From NCBI RefSeq assembly GCF_050467285.1, contig NZ_JBCMUN010000038.1, forward strand, positions 18,966-82,965: 64,000 nt of DNA, read 5' to 3'. How positions within the stretch are numbered: position 1 is the stretch's first letter; the number at the start of each line of letters is the position of its first letter. A program made the position numbers and the translations under genes. The notes beneath the pieces are model-generated. The model searched no databases and was not told the origin of the DNA. It saw only the letters and a program-made list of their open reading frames with translations. Below are positions 52,455 through 61,220 of the stretch, one piece after another. Source of the stretch: Paenibacillus_E oryzisoli_A. GTDB lineage: Bacteria > Bacillota > Bacilli > Paenibacillales > NBRC-103111.

Positions 52455-53711
52455 GTGATTAAATATCGCTTGCATAATGGCTTGAGAGTCGTCATGGAAC
52501 AAATTCCGACATTTCGTTCCGTGACGTTCGGAATCTGGGTGAAGACAGGTTCTCGCAATGAGTCGAAGGAAATGAACGGGATTTCCCATTTTATTGAGCA
52601 TATGCTGTTCAAAGGGACGGCTCGTCATTCCGCTAAAGATATTGCGGAGATTTTCGACGGGATCGGCGGCAACGTGAATGCGTTCACGTCCAAAGAATAT
52701 ACGTGCTATTACTGCAAGGTGCTGGATGAGCATCTGCCGCTCGCGATGGACGTGCTGTCGGATATGTTCTTTCATTCGTCGTTCGATACGGAAGAGCTGG
52801 AAAAAGAGAAAAACGTCATCTACGAAGAAATTTCGATGTATGAGGATACGCCGGATGATCTCGTCCATGATCTATTGGCCAAAGCTTCGTACGGCTCGCA
52901 TTCGCTGGGCTATACGATTCTGGGAACCGAAGAGAATCTGTCCCGCATGAGCTCGGACGATCTGCGCGCTTATATGAAGGAGAACTATAATATTCAAAAT
53001 ACGGTGCTCAGCATCGCCGGCAATATTGACGACAATGTGAAAGCGCTGATTGAGCAGCATTTTGGCGATTTTGCGCTGTCCGGCGAGGAAACGTCCTATC
53101 ATGCGCCTGACTTCTTGAGCGAGCTGATCTATCATGCCAAAAAGACAGAACAGAATCACATCTGCTTGTCGCTTCCGGGCTTATCGCTGCAGGAAGACAA
53201 CTTGTATCCCATGGTGCTGCTGAATAACGCGATCGGCGGCGGCATGAGCTCCAGGCTGTTCCAGGAAATCCGCGAGAAGCGTGGACTTGCTTATTCCGTG
53301 TACTCCTACCACACGTCCCACATCGACAGCGGCATGTTTACAATCTACACCGGCACAGCGCCGAAGCAGACAGAAGAAGTGCTGAATGTGACGATGGAGC
53401 TGTTGCATGATATCGTCGTCAATGGTATGACAGACAATGAATTGAAAAAAGGCAAAGAACAGCTCAAAGGAAGCCTGATTCTGAGTCTTGAAAGCACAAG
53501 CTCCCGGATGAACCGTTTTGGGAAAAATGAGCTCATGACCGGCAAGCACTACAGTCTGGACGAAATGTTGGCCCGCATTGAGAGCGTGCAGATGGAGCAT
53601 ATTCGTCAACTCACAAAATCGCTGTTCAGTACGCCATTTGCGCTGTCGATGGTCGGCAGCTCGGATAACGCCATTCACAGCTTCAGGAGGGATCAGCTTG
53701 TCTCGCTATGA
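52455..53711 (+). CDS. mlpA: M16-family zinc metallopeptidase (MlpA/YmxG)
   Basis: A 418-aa M16 peptidase with the inverted zinc motif HFIEH at residues 45-49, the downstream EE pair near 122 (NVIYEEISMYED), and a second inactive half with GLAYSVYSYH. It is the mitochondrial-processing-peptidase-like protein found beside ylxY in Bacillus. Substrate is unknown. It starts with GTG at 52455 behind GAGGAGGA. The 3' end overlaps dut by 14 nt. Confidence 0.93.
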   Translation: MIKYRLHNGLRVVMEQIPTFRSVTFGIWVKTGSRNESKEMNGISHFIEHMLFKGTARHSAKDIAEIFDGIGGNVNAFTSKEYTCYYCKVLDEHLPLAMDVLSDMFFHSSFDTEELEKEKNVIYEEISMYEDTPDDLVHDLLAKASYGSHSLGYTILGTEENLSRMSSDDLRAYMKENYNIQNTVLSIAGNIDDNVKALIEQHFGDFALSGEETSYHAPDFLSELIYHAKKTEQNHICLSLPGLSLQEDNLYPMVLLNNAIGGGMSSRLFQEIREKRGLAYSVYSYHTSHIDSGMFTIYTGTAPKQTEEVLNVTMELLHDIVVNGMTDNELKKGKEQLKGSLILSLESTSSRMNRFGKNELMTGKHYSLDEMLARIESVQMEHIRQLTKSLFSTPFALSMVGSSDNAIHSFRRDQLVSL

Positions 53712-54153
53712 GTTTGACGTTCAAATTAAACGGCTTCCCGGCAACGAAGATGTGAAGCTTCCTCAAAAAATGTCCGACGCGGCAAGCGGTTTTGATCTGC
53801 ATGCCGCTGTCACCGAGCCGGTCGTGCTGGCGCCTGGCGAGCGGAAGCTGATTCCGACCGGATTCGCGCTTGCCATGCCTGACGAGCTGGAGGCGCAGAT
53901 CCGGCCGCGCAGCGGGCTGGCGTTCAAGCACGGCATCACGTCGCTGAATACGCCGGGCACGATCGACGCCGACTACCGCGGCGAAGTGAAAGTCCTGCTC
54001 ATCAATCATGGGCAGGAGCCGTTCACGATTCAGCGCAATGAGCGCATTGCGCAAATGGTGTTCCAGCGCGTTCCGCAAGTTCAATTGCGGGAAGTTGAAG
54101 AGCTGACCGAAACGGCTCGCGGCGCGGGCGGTTTCGGCCATACCGGCCGCTGA
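53698..54153 (+). CDS. dut: dUTP diphosphatase (dUTPase)
   Basis: A 151-aa trimeric dUTPase with all five motifs: I ASGFDLHAA, II RPRSGLA, III GTIDADYRGEV, IV RIAQMVF and V RGAGGFGHTGR. It removes dUTP and supplies dUMP for thymidylate. I chose the TTG at 53698, 5 nt after AGGAGGGA; the longer frame from 53578 reads mlpA in another frame. The 14-nt overlap with mlpA indicates coupling. Confidence 0.95.
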   Translation: MSRYEFDVQIKRLPGNEDVKLPQKMSDAASGFDLHAAVTEPVVLAPGERKLIPTGFALAMPDELEAQIRPRSGLAFKHGITSLNTPGTIDADYRGEVKVLLINHGQEPFTIQRNERIAQMVFQRVPQVQLREVEELTETARGAGGFGHTGR

Positions 54154-54176
54154 CACCAAAGTGGCAGCGTAAAGCA

Positions 54177-54229
54177 AGAGCATGTCCCGTTTTGCCGTAT
54201 ACAGCGGCTTCGGGAGATGCTCTTTTTTT
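54177..54229 (+). terminator. Intrinsic terminator after dut
   Basis: AGAGCAT at 54177-54183 pairs with ATGCTCT at 54217-54223; CCCG with CGGG and an inner GCCG/CGGC stem extend it. Seven T follow. It isolates the sporulation genes downstream from mlpA-dut transcription. Confidence 0.85.
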
Positions 54230-54257
54230 GCTTTTCATGCGAGCGGATTCAGAAAGT

Positions 54258-54286
54258 CACCCATCCTTAGGCGAACGCATACTATA
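54258..54286 (+). promoter_or_regulatory. Sigma-K-type promoter of the spoVF operon
   Basis: CACC at 54258-54261 fits the mACm -35 and CATACTATA at 54278-54286 fits the CATAnnnTA -10 of sigma-K, with a 16-nt spacer. It lies 38 nt before spoVFA. In B. subtilis spoVF is transcribed by sigma-K in the mother cell, so function and motif agree. Confidence 0.75.
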
Positions 54287-54324
54287 ACGTATCGAAAGGG
54301 CCGAGGAAGGGGTGTAAGCTAGAA

Positions 54325-55224
54325 ATGCTTACTGGAATTTCGGTTGCTATTATGGGCGGAGACGCCCGGCAGCTTGAAGTGATTCAGAAATTTACGGAGC
54401 TAGATGCCACTGTGACGTTGCTCGGTTTTGACAACCTTGGGAGACAGTTTAACGGGGTTACGCATGCCAAGCTGGATAGCACCGTTTTTCAACATGTCGA
54501 TGTGCTGATATTGCCAGTCGTAGGCACGGATGATGCCGGCCATGTGGAATCCATTTTCTCCAGCGAAGAGCTGGTTTTGACGGATGAGCTTTTTTCGTCG
54601 TTGCCGAAGCATGCCAAAGTGTACACGGGAATGGCGAAAAGTTATTTGAAGCAGATTGGCAGAGCGCACGGCATTGAAGTTGTCGAATTGCTGGAAAGGG
54701 ATGATATTGCCATTTACAATTCGATTCCGACGGCAGAAGGCGCATTGATGATGGCCATTCAGAACACGGATATTACCATTCACGGTTCCGTTTGTATGGT
54801 GCTCGGCTTCGGCCGCACCGGATTCACGATGGCAAAAACACTGCAAGGATTAGGGGCAACAGTCAAGGTTGGCGTTAGGAAACCGGAGCACTTTGCAAGA
54901 GCGTGGGAGATGGGTTTTCAGCCTTTTTATACGAAAGATCTATACTCGGAAGTGTCGAATATTGACTTGCTTTTTAACACAATTCCGACTATGATAGTCA
55001 CAGCACAAGTAATTACCAACATCCCACATCGTGCGCTTATTATCGATTTGGCCTCGAAACCCGGCGGAACGGACTTCCGTTTTGCGGAGAAAAGAGGCAT
55101 TAAAGCGATGCTAGCGCCCGGGTTACCTGGAATCGTCGCCCCCAAAACAGCTGGCCGTATCATGGCGAACACGCTCAGTCAGCTGATCGAGGAAATCTTT
55201 AACGACAGGAGCGATGTGGAATGA
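54325..55224 (+). CDS. spoVFA: Dipicolinate synthase subunit A
   Basis: A 299-aa NAD(P)-binding protein (DpaA). A Rossmann motif, LGFGRTGFTMAKTLQGLGA, lies near residue 157, and a second segment has GLPGIVAPKTAGRIMA. With SpoVFB it oxidises dihydrodipicolinate to dipicolinic acid, the spore-core chelator that gives heat resistance. The ATG at 54325 follows GGAAGGGGTG. It overlaps spoVFB by 4 nt. Confidence 0.96.
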   Translation: MLTGISVAIMGGDARQLEVIQKFTELDATVTLLGFDNLGRQFNGVTHAKLDSTVFQHVDVLILPVVGTDDAGHVESIFSSEELVLTDELFSSLPKHAKVYTGMAKSYLKQIGRAHGIEVVELLERDDIAIYNSIPTAEGALMMAIQNTDITIHGSVCMVLGFGRTGFTMAKTLQGLGATVKVGVRKPEHFARAWEMGFQPFYTKDLYSEVSNIDLLFNTIPTMIVTAQVITNIPHRALIIDLASKPGGTDFRFAEKRGIKAMLAPGLPGIVAPKTAGRIMANTLSQLIEEIFNDRSDVE

Positions 55225-55814
55225 ACTGGCAAGGAAAAACGGTCGGCTACGCCCTGACGGGCTCTCACTGTACATTGGAAGAAGTCATGCCCCAAATTAA
55301 GAGATTCGTAGATGCGGGAGCGCGCGTAGTTCCAATAGTTTCGAACACGGTGATGACGACAGATACACGCTTCGGCAAATCGGCCGATTGGCAGCAAATG
55401 CTTAAGGACATTACGGGAAATGAGATCATTTCCTCGATTGTCGATGCGGAGCCGCTTGGGCCTTCCAAGCTGCTGGACGTGATGGTCATTGCGCCATGCA
55501 CGGGCAATACGACAAGCAAGCTTGCGAATGCGATGACGGAAAGCCCTGTGCTCATGGCGGCCAAAGCGCAGATGAGAAATGGCAGACCGTTGGTTCTGGC
55601 GATTTCTACGAATGACGGGCTTGGTCTGAATGCGATGAACATTGCAAAGCTGCTGATTACGAAAAATATTTATTTTGTGCCTTTTGGTCAAGATGCTCCT
55701 GGAGCGAAGCCAAATTCGTTGGTCGCTCGTATGGACTTGATCGTGGAGGCTTGTGAATCTGCGCTTGAAGGCAAGCAGCTTCAGCCGATGATTATTGAGA
55801 GATTTAATTACTAA
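55221..55814 (+). CDS. spoVFB: Dipicolinate synthase subunit B
   Basis: A 197-aa flavoprotein-fold protein (DpaB): GYALTGSHCTLEEVMPQIK near the start, IAPCTGNTTSKLANAMTESP near 92 and FGQDAPGAKPNSLVARMD near 155. It partners SpoVFA in dipicolinate synthesis. The start is inside the spoVFA stop (ATGA). The next gene, dapG, is 239 nt away with no asd between them. Confidence 0.96.
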   Translation: MNWQGKTVGYALTGSHCTLEEVMPQIKRFVDAGARVVPIVSNTVMTTDTRFGKSADWQQMLKDITGNEIISSIVDAEPLGPSKLLDVMVIAPCTGNTTSKLANAMTESPVLMAAKAQMRNGRPLVLAISTNDGLGLNAMNIAKLLITKNIYFVPFGQDAPGAKPNSLVARMDLIVEACESALEGKQLQPMIIERFNY

Positions 55815-55827
55815 ACATATAATTTCT

Positions 55828-55888
55828 TTCTTGAAGGGGAGAAGCTGGCCGCTGAATGAACGAGGGGCTGGCATTTCTCCGTCAAGAA
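55828..55888 (+). promoter_or_regulatory. Long inverted repeat in the spoVFB-dapG gap
   Basis: TTCTTGA at 55828-55834 pairs with TCAAGAA at 55882-55888, and GGAGAA with TTCTCC inside it; the loop holds GCTGGCC/GGCTGGC. The T-run needed for a terminator is missing on both strands. The gap 55815-56053 otherwise shows only AT-rich DNA and the dapG ribosome-binding site. It may be a transcript end structure or a dapG leader. Confidence 0.5.
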
Positions 55889-56053
55889 GTTAGTTTCAAA
55901 CGATCTTAACAGTCCTGGGATTCTCTCTGCGGATTGTTTCAGATATTTACTGTCAGGTGCCGCTTGGCATGCTGTACACATTGCTGAATATATTGCTAAT
56001 AGGCAATCATCCAGCAGGCTGCTGACACACGGCGGCGAAATTGGGGGAAATTT

Positions 56054-57271
56054 ATGCGAATTCTTGTCCAGAAATTTGGAGGTACTTCGCTTTCCACCGC
56101 ACAAGCAAGAGATCATGTGATCAGTCATATCCAAGATGCACTAGAAGAACAGTACAAATTAGTCGTTGTCGTTTCTGCGATGGGAAGAAAAGGGGAACCG
56201 TATGCGACGGATACGCTCCTGGACCTTGTTCGAAAGAACGGGAACGGGTTGCCGCTGCGGGAACTCGATATGTTGATGGGCTGCGGAGAATTGATTTCTG
56301 CGGTGCTTTTGTGCAGTTTATTGCAAGATAAGGGCATTCGTTCAACGGTTTTGACAGGTGGGCAAGCCGGGCTCATCACGAATGACGCGCATGGTAATGC
56401 GCAGATCGTGGCGATGCAGCCTGAGCGCATTCTGGCTCATCTGGAGCAGGATCAGGTCGTCATTGTGACCGGTTTTCAAGGGAAAACGGCAGAAGGTGAA
56501 CTGACGACGCTCGGACGCGGAGGCAGCGATACGTCGGCAACGGCGCTCGGCGCCGCTTTGAAAGCGGAGATCGTCGATATTTTCACCGACGTCAATGGCA
56601 TTTTGACAGCGGATCCAAGAATTGTAGAAGATGCCAAGCCCTTAGAGCGGGTAAGCTTCACGGAAATTTGCAATATGGCGCATAACGGTGCCAAAGTGAT
56701 TCATCCGCGTGCGGTCGAAGTCGCGATGCAGGCAAATATTCCGATCCGGGTGCGTTCCACATTCACCAAGGATCCGGGAACGCTTGTAACGGCAGCCGAT
56801 CCGGCGTCGTCGGAAACGGGCCGTGTGAAGGACCGTTTCGTAACGGGCATCGCGCATTTTCCGAACATTACCCAGATCCAGGTGTCTGCCGTGGAAGGGC
56901 AGTTTGATCTGCAGCTTCGCGTGTTCAAGACGATGGCCCAGCATCAGATCAGTGTTGACTTTATTAACGTGAACCCCTCGGGGGTCATTTATACGGTTTT
57001 CGACCATGAAGCAGAGCGAGCTGTCAAGCTCTTGGAGGCGCAAGGCTACGAGCCTAAGTTCGCCAAAGGCTGCGCCAAGGTTTCCGTCATTGGGGGCGGT
57101 ATGAACGGCGTTCCCGGCATTATGGCGCATATCGTCGAGGCCTTGACGATGGAGGATATTCGCATTTTGCAATCGGCGGACTCCAATACCACCATCTGGG
57201 TGCTCGTTCAGGGCGAAGACATGATCTCATCCGTTAGAGCACTTCATCGAAGATTTCAATTATTCAAATGA
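56054..57271 (+). CDS. dapG: Aspartokinase I (DapG)
   Basis: A 405-aa aspartate kinase: KFGGTSL near residue 6, the GRGGSDTSATALGAAL segment near 155 and IFTDVNGILTADPRIV near 180; tandem ACT domains follow from about 265. It performs the first step towards lysine, diaminopimelate and dipicolinate. B. subtilis DapG (404 aa) is controlled by meso-diaminopimelate. The ATG at 56054 follows TGGGGGAA. Confidence 0.96.
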   Translation: MRILVQKFGGTSLSTAQARDHVISHIQDALEEQYKLVVVVSAMGRKGEPYATDTLLDLVRKNGNGLPLRELDMLMGCGELISAVLLCSLLQDKGIRSTVLTGGQAGLITNDAHGNAQIVAMQPERILAHLEQDQVVIVTGFQGKTAEGELTTLGRGGSDTSATALGAALKAEIVDIFTDVNGILTADPRIVEDAKPLERVSFTEICNMAHNGAKVIHPRAVEVAMQANIPIRVRSTFTKDPGTLVTAADPASSETGRVKDRFVTGIAHFPNITQIQVSAVEGQFDLQLRVFKTMAQHQISVDFINVNPSGVIYTVFDHEAERAVKLLEAQGYEPKFAKGCAKVSVIGGGMNGVPGIMAHIVEALTMEDIRILQSADSNTTIWVLVQGEDMISSVRALHRRFQLFK

Positions 57272-57295
57272 CATGATAGAGCAGGAGGCGTCACC

Positions 57296-58159
57296 GTGAG
57301 TTTTGGAAGAGTTGTCACAGCCATGGTTACTCCATTTGACGAGCAATTGCAGATTAATTGGGGACAGGTAGAAGATTTAGTCAATTATTTGATCGAGGAT
57401 CAACAGTCCGACAGCCTTGTGATTTGCGGGACGACAGGAGAATCGCCAACGCTAAGTGAAGAAGAGAAGCTAAAGCTCATTGAGCTTGCCGTTCGCATTG
57501 CCGGCGGCCGCTGCAAGATTATCGCGGGCACAGGCAGCAACGATACAGCGCATACAATTGAATTCTCGCAAAAGGTTGCAAAATTGGGTGTCGACGCTTT
57601 GCTTCTGGTCGCGCCTTACTATAACCGCCCGTCGCAAGAAGGGCTGTACCAGCATTTTAAAGCGATTGCCGAGTCCGTCGAAGTACCTTGCATACTGTAT
57701 AACGTACCCGGCCGTACAGGCGTCAATCTGGATGCGGATACGACGGTTCGCCTTTCGAATGTGTCTAACATTGTGGCGACCAAAGATTGCTCGGATACCG
57801 ATCAAATGACACGTATTTTGAACAATGCGGCTCCTGGTTTCCTCGTGTACAGCGGGGATGACAGCGCAACGCTGCCGGCGTTATCCATCGGTTGCGAAGG
57901 CATTGTCAGCGTCGCGAGTCATGTGATTGGAAAAGAAATGCAATCTATGATAAAGTATTATCTGGAAGGCAACATCAAACAAGCAGCTGAACTACATCGC
58001 AAGCTCCATCCTGTATTTACCGGCATTTTCTGCGCGCCAAGCCCTGCTCCAATCAAGCATGCGCTAGCGCTGAAAGGTATCCAGACAGGTGGAGTCAGAT
58101 TACCGCTAGTGCGCGTATCCGAGCAAGAAGGACAATTCATCCAATCACTTTTTGAATGA
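57296..58159 (+). CDS. dapA: 4-hydroxy-tetrahydrodipicolinate synthase
   Basis: A 287-aa TIM-barrel aldolase that condenses pyruvate with aspartate semialdehyde. Schiff-base K163 (ATKDCS), Y135 (LYNVPGRTG) and GTTGESPTLS at about 45-54 are visible. Its product feeds both diaminopimelate for the wall and dipicolinate made by the adjacent spoVF genes. The GTG start at 57296 follows GCAGGAGG. Confidence 0.97.
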   Translation: MSFGRVVTAMVTPFDEQLQINWGQVEDLVNYLIEDQQSDSLVICGTTGESPTLSEEEKLKLIELAVRIAGGRCKIIAGTGSNDTAHTIEFSQKVAKLGVDALLLVAPYYNRPSQEGLYQHFKAIAESVEVPCILYNVPGRTGVNLDADTTVRLSNVSNIVATKDCSDTDQMTRILNNAAPGFLVYSGDDSATLPALSIGCEGIVSVASHVIGKEMQSMIKYYLEGNIKQAAELHRKLHPVFTGIFCAPSPAPIKHALALKGIQTGGVRLPLVRVSEQEGQFIQSLFE

Positions 58160-58171
58160 TCATCCCTAATG

Positions 58172-58207
58172 AATCGGTGCCCCCTTGGCATCGGTTTTCT
58201 TTTTTTA
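58172..58207 (+). terminator. Intrinsic terminator after dapA
   Basis: AATCGGTGCC at 58172-58181 pairs with GGCATCGGTT at 58187-58196 (two G-T wobbles), followed by TTCTTTTTTT. It ends the dapG-dapA unit. Confidence 0.85.
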
Positions 58208-58235
58208 GGGAAACCTATAGGTTACTCAGATTAAC

Positions 58236-58265
58236 TTGTGTTTGCTGTTTTTTATCATGTATAAT
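58236..58265 (+). promoter_or_regulatory. Sigma-A promoter of rnjB
   Basis: TTGTGT at 58236-58241, an 18-nt spacer, and a perfect TATAAT at 58260-58265. The leader to the TTG start would be about 60 nt. Confidence 0.6.
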
Positions 58266-58332
58266 GGTTGCAAGTGACTCGTTCGGTTTTTCATTTAAAA
58301 TTCGTCGTCCAATCTAATAAGGAGGTATAATC

Positions 58333-60009
58333 TTGTCCAAAAAAAATAACGATAAAGTTTTGATCTTCGCTCTTGGCGGCGTGGGCGAAATCGGAAAAAA
58401 TATGTATTGCATTCAATATGGGAACGATATTGTCGTCATTGACAGCGGTTTGAAATTTCCAGAGGAGGACATGCTGGGGATCGACATCGTCATTCCGGAT
58501 ATTGGCTATTTAACGGAGAATCGGGATAAAGTACGCGGCATCATCATTACTCATGGTCATGAGGATCATATCGGCGGTTTACCTTACGTGCTGAAGCATC
58601 TCAATGTTCCCCTCTATGCAACTAAGCTGACGATGGGACTGATCGAGGCGAAGCTGAAGGAAGCGAATCTGCTCGGTACAACGAACCGCATTCTGATTAA
58701 TGCAGATTCCGTCCTTTCTCTTGGGACGCTGACAGCAACATTCTTCAAAACGAATCACAGTATTCCAGACTCCGTGGGTGTGGCTGTGGATACACCGGAA
58801 GGTGTCGTCGTTCATACGGGTGACTTCAAGTTCGACCAAACGCCAGTGAACGATCAATACGCAGATCTCCACCGCATGGGTGAAATCGGCAAAAAAGGTG
58901 TACTGGCCTTGCTGTCCGATAGCACAAACGCAGAGCGTCCAGGCTATACAGGCTCCGAACGCGGCGTAGGGATTGAGATTGAAGAAGTGTTCCGCAAGGC
59001 GAAACAAAGAGTTGTCATTGCAACGTTCGCATCGAATATTCATCGTGTTCAACAGGTATTTGATGCCGCTGCAGCGACAAACCGGAAAGTAACAGTGATC
59101 GGCCGCAGTATGGTGAATGTTGTGTCGATCGCAAGTGAGCTCGGTTATTTGCATATTCCGGATGGCATGTTGATTGAGCCAGAGGAAGTCAATCGTATGG
59201 CCGCTGACCGCGTCGTCATCCTGTCGACAGGCAGCCAAGGCGAGCCAATGTCCGCTCTGACGAGAATGGCTCGTTCCACTCATCGCAAAATTGATATTTT
59301 GCCAGGGGACACGGTCATTATCGCGGCGACGCCAATCCCGGGGAACGAGCGTTATGTTGGCCGTACCGTAGACGAATTGATGCGCATTGGCGCACACGTC
59401 ATTTACGGTCCAGGTTCCGTAACAGGCGTACACGTATCCGGCCACGGCAGCCAGGAAGAGTTGAAGCTGATGCTCAACTTGATGAAGCCAAAGTACTTCA
59501 TCCCGATTCACGGGGAATATCGGATGCTGCGTCAGCATGGATTACTTGCTGAATCCGTCGGCATTGCAAAAGAAGATATTTTCCTCTGCGACATCGGCGA
59601 TACAGTCGAAATTCAGAACGGAGTTGCCCGCAAAGGCTCTAAAGTTCAAAGCGGCAACATTCTGATTGATGGGTTGGGTGTAGGCGACGTGGGCAATATT
59701 GTCCTGCGCGACCGCAAACTGCTTTCCCAAGACGGTATCCTCGTCGTTGTCGTGACACTCAGCAAGCAAGATGGGAAAATTTTGTCCGGTCCGGATATTA
59801 TCTCCCGCGGCTTCGTCTATGTGCGTGAATCCGAAGGTCTGCTTGAAGAAGCAAATCGCATCGTGACCAATACACTACAAAAGCTGATGAACGAGAATGT
59901 CAACGAATGGGCATCGCTCAAAACAAATGTAAAAGATGTGCTCGGACGCTTTTTATATGAACAAACCAGAAGAAGACCGATGATTCTTCCAATTATCATG
60001 GAAGTCTAG
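58333..60009 (+). CDS. rnjB: Ribonuclease J (RnjB position)
   Basis: A 558-aa metallo-beta-lactamase/beta-CASP nuclease. The zinc motif HGHEDH lies at residues 74-79, with STNAERPGYTGSE near 197 and HVSGHGSQEELKL near 370. RNase J has 5'-3' exonuclease and endonuclease activity and is central to mRNA decay in Firmicutes. The place between dapA and tepA is that of B. subtilis rnjB; sequence alone does not separate J1 from J2. TTG start at 58333 with AAGGAGGT. Confidence 0.94.
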   Translation: MSKKNNDKVLIFALGGVGEIGKNMYCIQYGNDIVVIDSGLKFPEEDMLGIDIVIPDIGYLTENRDKVRGIIITHGHEDHIGGLPYVLKHLNVPLYATKLTMGLIEAKLKEANLLGTTNRILINADSVLSLGTLTATFFKTNHSIPDSVGVAVDTPEGVVVHTGDFKFDQTPVNDQYADLHRMGEIGKKGVLALLSDSTNAERPGYTGSERGVGIEIEEVFRKAKQRVVIATFASNIHRVQQVFDAAAATNRKVTVIGRSMVNVVSIASELGYLHIPDGMLIEPEEVNRMAADRVVILSTGSQGEPMSALTRMARSTHRKIDILPGDTVIIAATPIPGNERYVGRTVDELMRIGAHVIYGPGSVTGVHVSGHGSQEELKLMLNLMKPKYFIPIHGEYRMLRQHGLLAESVGIAKEDIFLCDIGDTVEIQNGVARKGSKVQSGNILIDGLGVGDVGNIVLRDRKLLSQDGILVVVVTLSKQDGKILSGPDIISRGFVYVRESEGLLEEANRIVTNTLQKLMNENVNEWASLKTNVKDVLGRFLYEQTRRRPMILPIIMEV

Positions 60010-60044
60010 GAATTTGAACAGTCACTTAAACCTATGCATATAGG

Positions 60045-60079
60045 AAAGCTCTCTTCGCGTAAGCGGGGGGAGCTTTTTT
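60045..60079 (+). terminator. Intrinsic terminator after rnjB
   Basis: AAAGCTCTC at 60045-60053 pairs with GGGAGCTTT at 60068-60076 (one wobble), with CGC/GCG inside, and T residues to 60079. Confidence 0.8.
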
Positions 60080-60169
60080 CAGCATTGACGGCATGCATGA
60101 AAGTGCGCCCCCAACCTCATACTATGGGAGATTTGGCAAGCTATTGTATATTGGAAAGGGGAACCCCCA

Positions 60170-60922
60170 GTGCCTACACCTACGAATCCATCCGCGCCCA
60201 GCGGGAAAGAGCAAGAACCAGGTGCGGAAGAAATCAAAAAAAATCCGGTGGTTGAAAACATTCAGCAGCTCGGCCAGACGAATACGATTACCGGCGAGGC
60301 TTCAAACATTTTTTGTTTGACGATTATCGGACAAGTGGAGGGCCATATCGTACTCCCTCCGCAAAATAAAACGACCAAATATGAGCATCTGATTCCCCAG
60401 CTCGTCGCTGCTGAGCAAAATCCGAAAATCGAAGGCGTTATGATCATTCTGAATACGGTCGGCGGCGATGTGGAAGCGGGGCTGGCGATTGCGGAAATGG
60501 TTGCTACGCTGTCCAAGCCAACGGTCACGCTCGTGCTGGGCGGCGGTCACAGCATTGGCGTTCCGATCGCGGTTTCTGCGAATTATTCGATCATTGCAGA
60601 GACAGCAACGATGACAATTCATCCGATTCGGCTGAACGGGCTCGTCATTGGGGTGCCGCAGACGTTCGAATATTTGGATAAAATGCAGGAGCGTGTCGTT
60701 CGCTTTGTGACGAAGCATTCGAACGTCGCGGAGGAAAAGTTCAAGGAACTGATGTTCAAAACAGGCGAGCTGACGCGAGATATTGGGACGACGGTTATCG
60801 GTGCCGACGCCGTGAAGTACGGCCTTATCAACCAAGTAGGCGGCATCGGCGATGCGATTCGCGAGCTGAATAAGCGAATAGACGAGAAGAAAGCTTCGGA
60901 CACCGGAGGGCTTGTCCAATGA
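60170..60922 (+). CDS. tepA: TepA, ClpP-like translocation-enhancing protease
   Basis: A 250-aa cytosolic ClpP/crotonase-fold protein. After a disordered ~35-residue N-terminus it has GQVEGHIVLPPQNKTTKYEH, NTVGGDVEAGLAIAEM, a candidate nucleophile in GGGHSIGVP and a candidate histidine in TMTIHP. B. subtilis TepA affects secretion and spore small acid-soluble protein degradation. The GTG start at 60170 follows GAAAGGGGA. It overlaps ylzJ by 4 nt. Confidence 0.92.
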   Translation: MPTPTNPSAPSGKEQEPGAEEIKKNPVVENIQQLGQTNTITGEASNIFCLTIIGQVEGHIVLPPQNKTTKYEHLIPQLVAAEQNPKIEGVMIILNTVGGDVEAGLAIAEMVATLSKPTVTLVLGGGHSIGVPIAVSANYSIIAETATMTIHPIRLNGLVIGVPQTFEYLDKMQERVVRFVTKHSNVAEEKFKELMFKTGELTRDIGTTVIGADAVKYGLINQVGGIGDAIRELNKRIDEKKASDTGGLVQ

Positions 60923-61140
60923 TTCACTACTCGGTGCTCCCTATGGACGTTGTTTTTGAAGGCATGTCATCGTATGCGCCGGAGTTCGTGGACATTGAGC
61001 AGGATGGCATGTCCATGCAGGTTGAACCGATAGGCCGCTTTCAAGCCAAGATCGTAAGGCTCTACAGCTGCAATCCGCAGGACTACTTAAATGCCAAATA
61101 TGCTCCCGGGACGATTATTTCGTACAATACGGGCCTATAG
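60919..61140 (+). CDS. ylzJ: YlzJ-like protein, partner gene of tepA
   Basis: A 73-aa protein of the YlzJ family (MIHYSVLPMDVVFEG, RLYSCNPQDYLNAKYAPG). It follows tepA with an ATGA overlap, as in B. subtilis. Function unknown; the tight coupling suggests it acts with TepA (inference). Confidence 0.88.
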   Translation: MIHYSVLPMDVVFEGMSSYAPEFVDIEQDGMSMQVEPIGRFQAKIVRLYSCNPQDYLNAKYAPGTIISYNTGL

Positions 61141-61171
61141 ACGAATTGACAGACACCCCCTTGTTCCCGTA

Positions 61172-61199
61172 TCTTACCATGAGAGGATTATGGTATAAT
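61172..61199 (+). promoter_or_regulatory. Possible promoter immediately upstream of ftsK
   Basis: A perfect TATAAT at 61194-61199 preceded by TGG (extended -10); the -35 region (TCTTAC at 61172) is poor. Transcription would start near 61206, almost at the ribosome-binding site. A perfect TTGACA at 61146 is too distant to be its -35. Confidence 0.45.
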
Positions 61200-61220
61200 A
61201 TGGACTTGGGGGTGAAAGTG

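Noticed and set aside
55815..56053. Lysine riboswitch or T-box before dapG
   Set aside because: No conserved core or T-box sequence is visible; only a simple inverted repeat is present.
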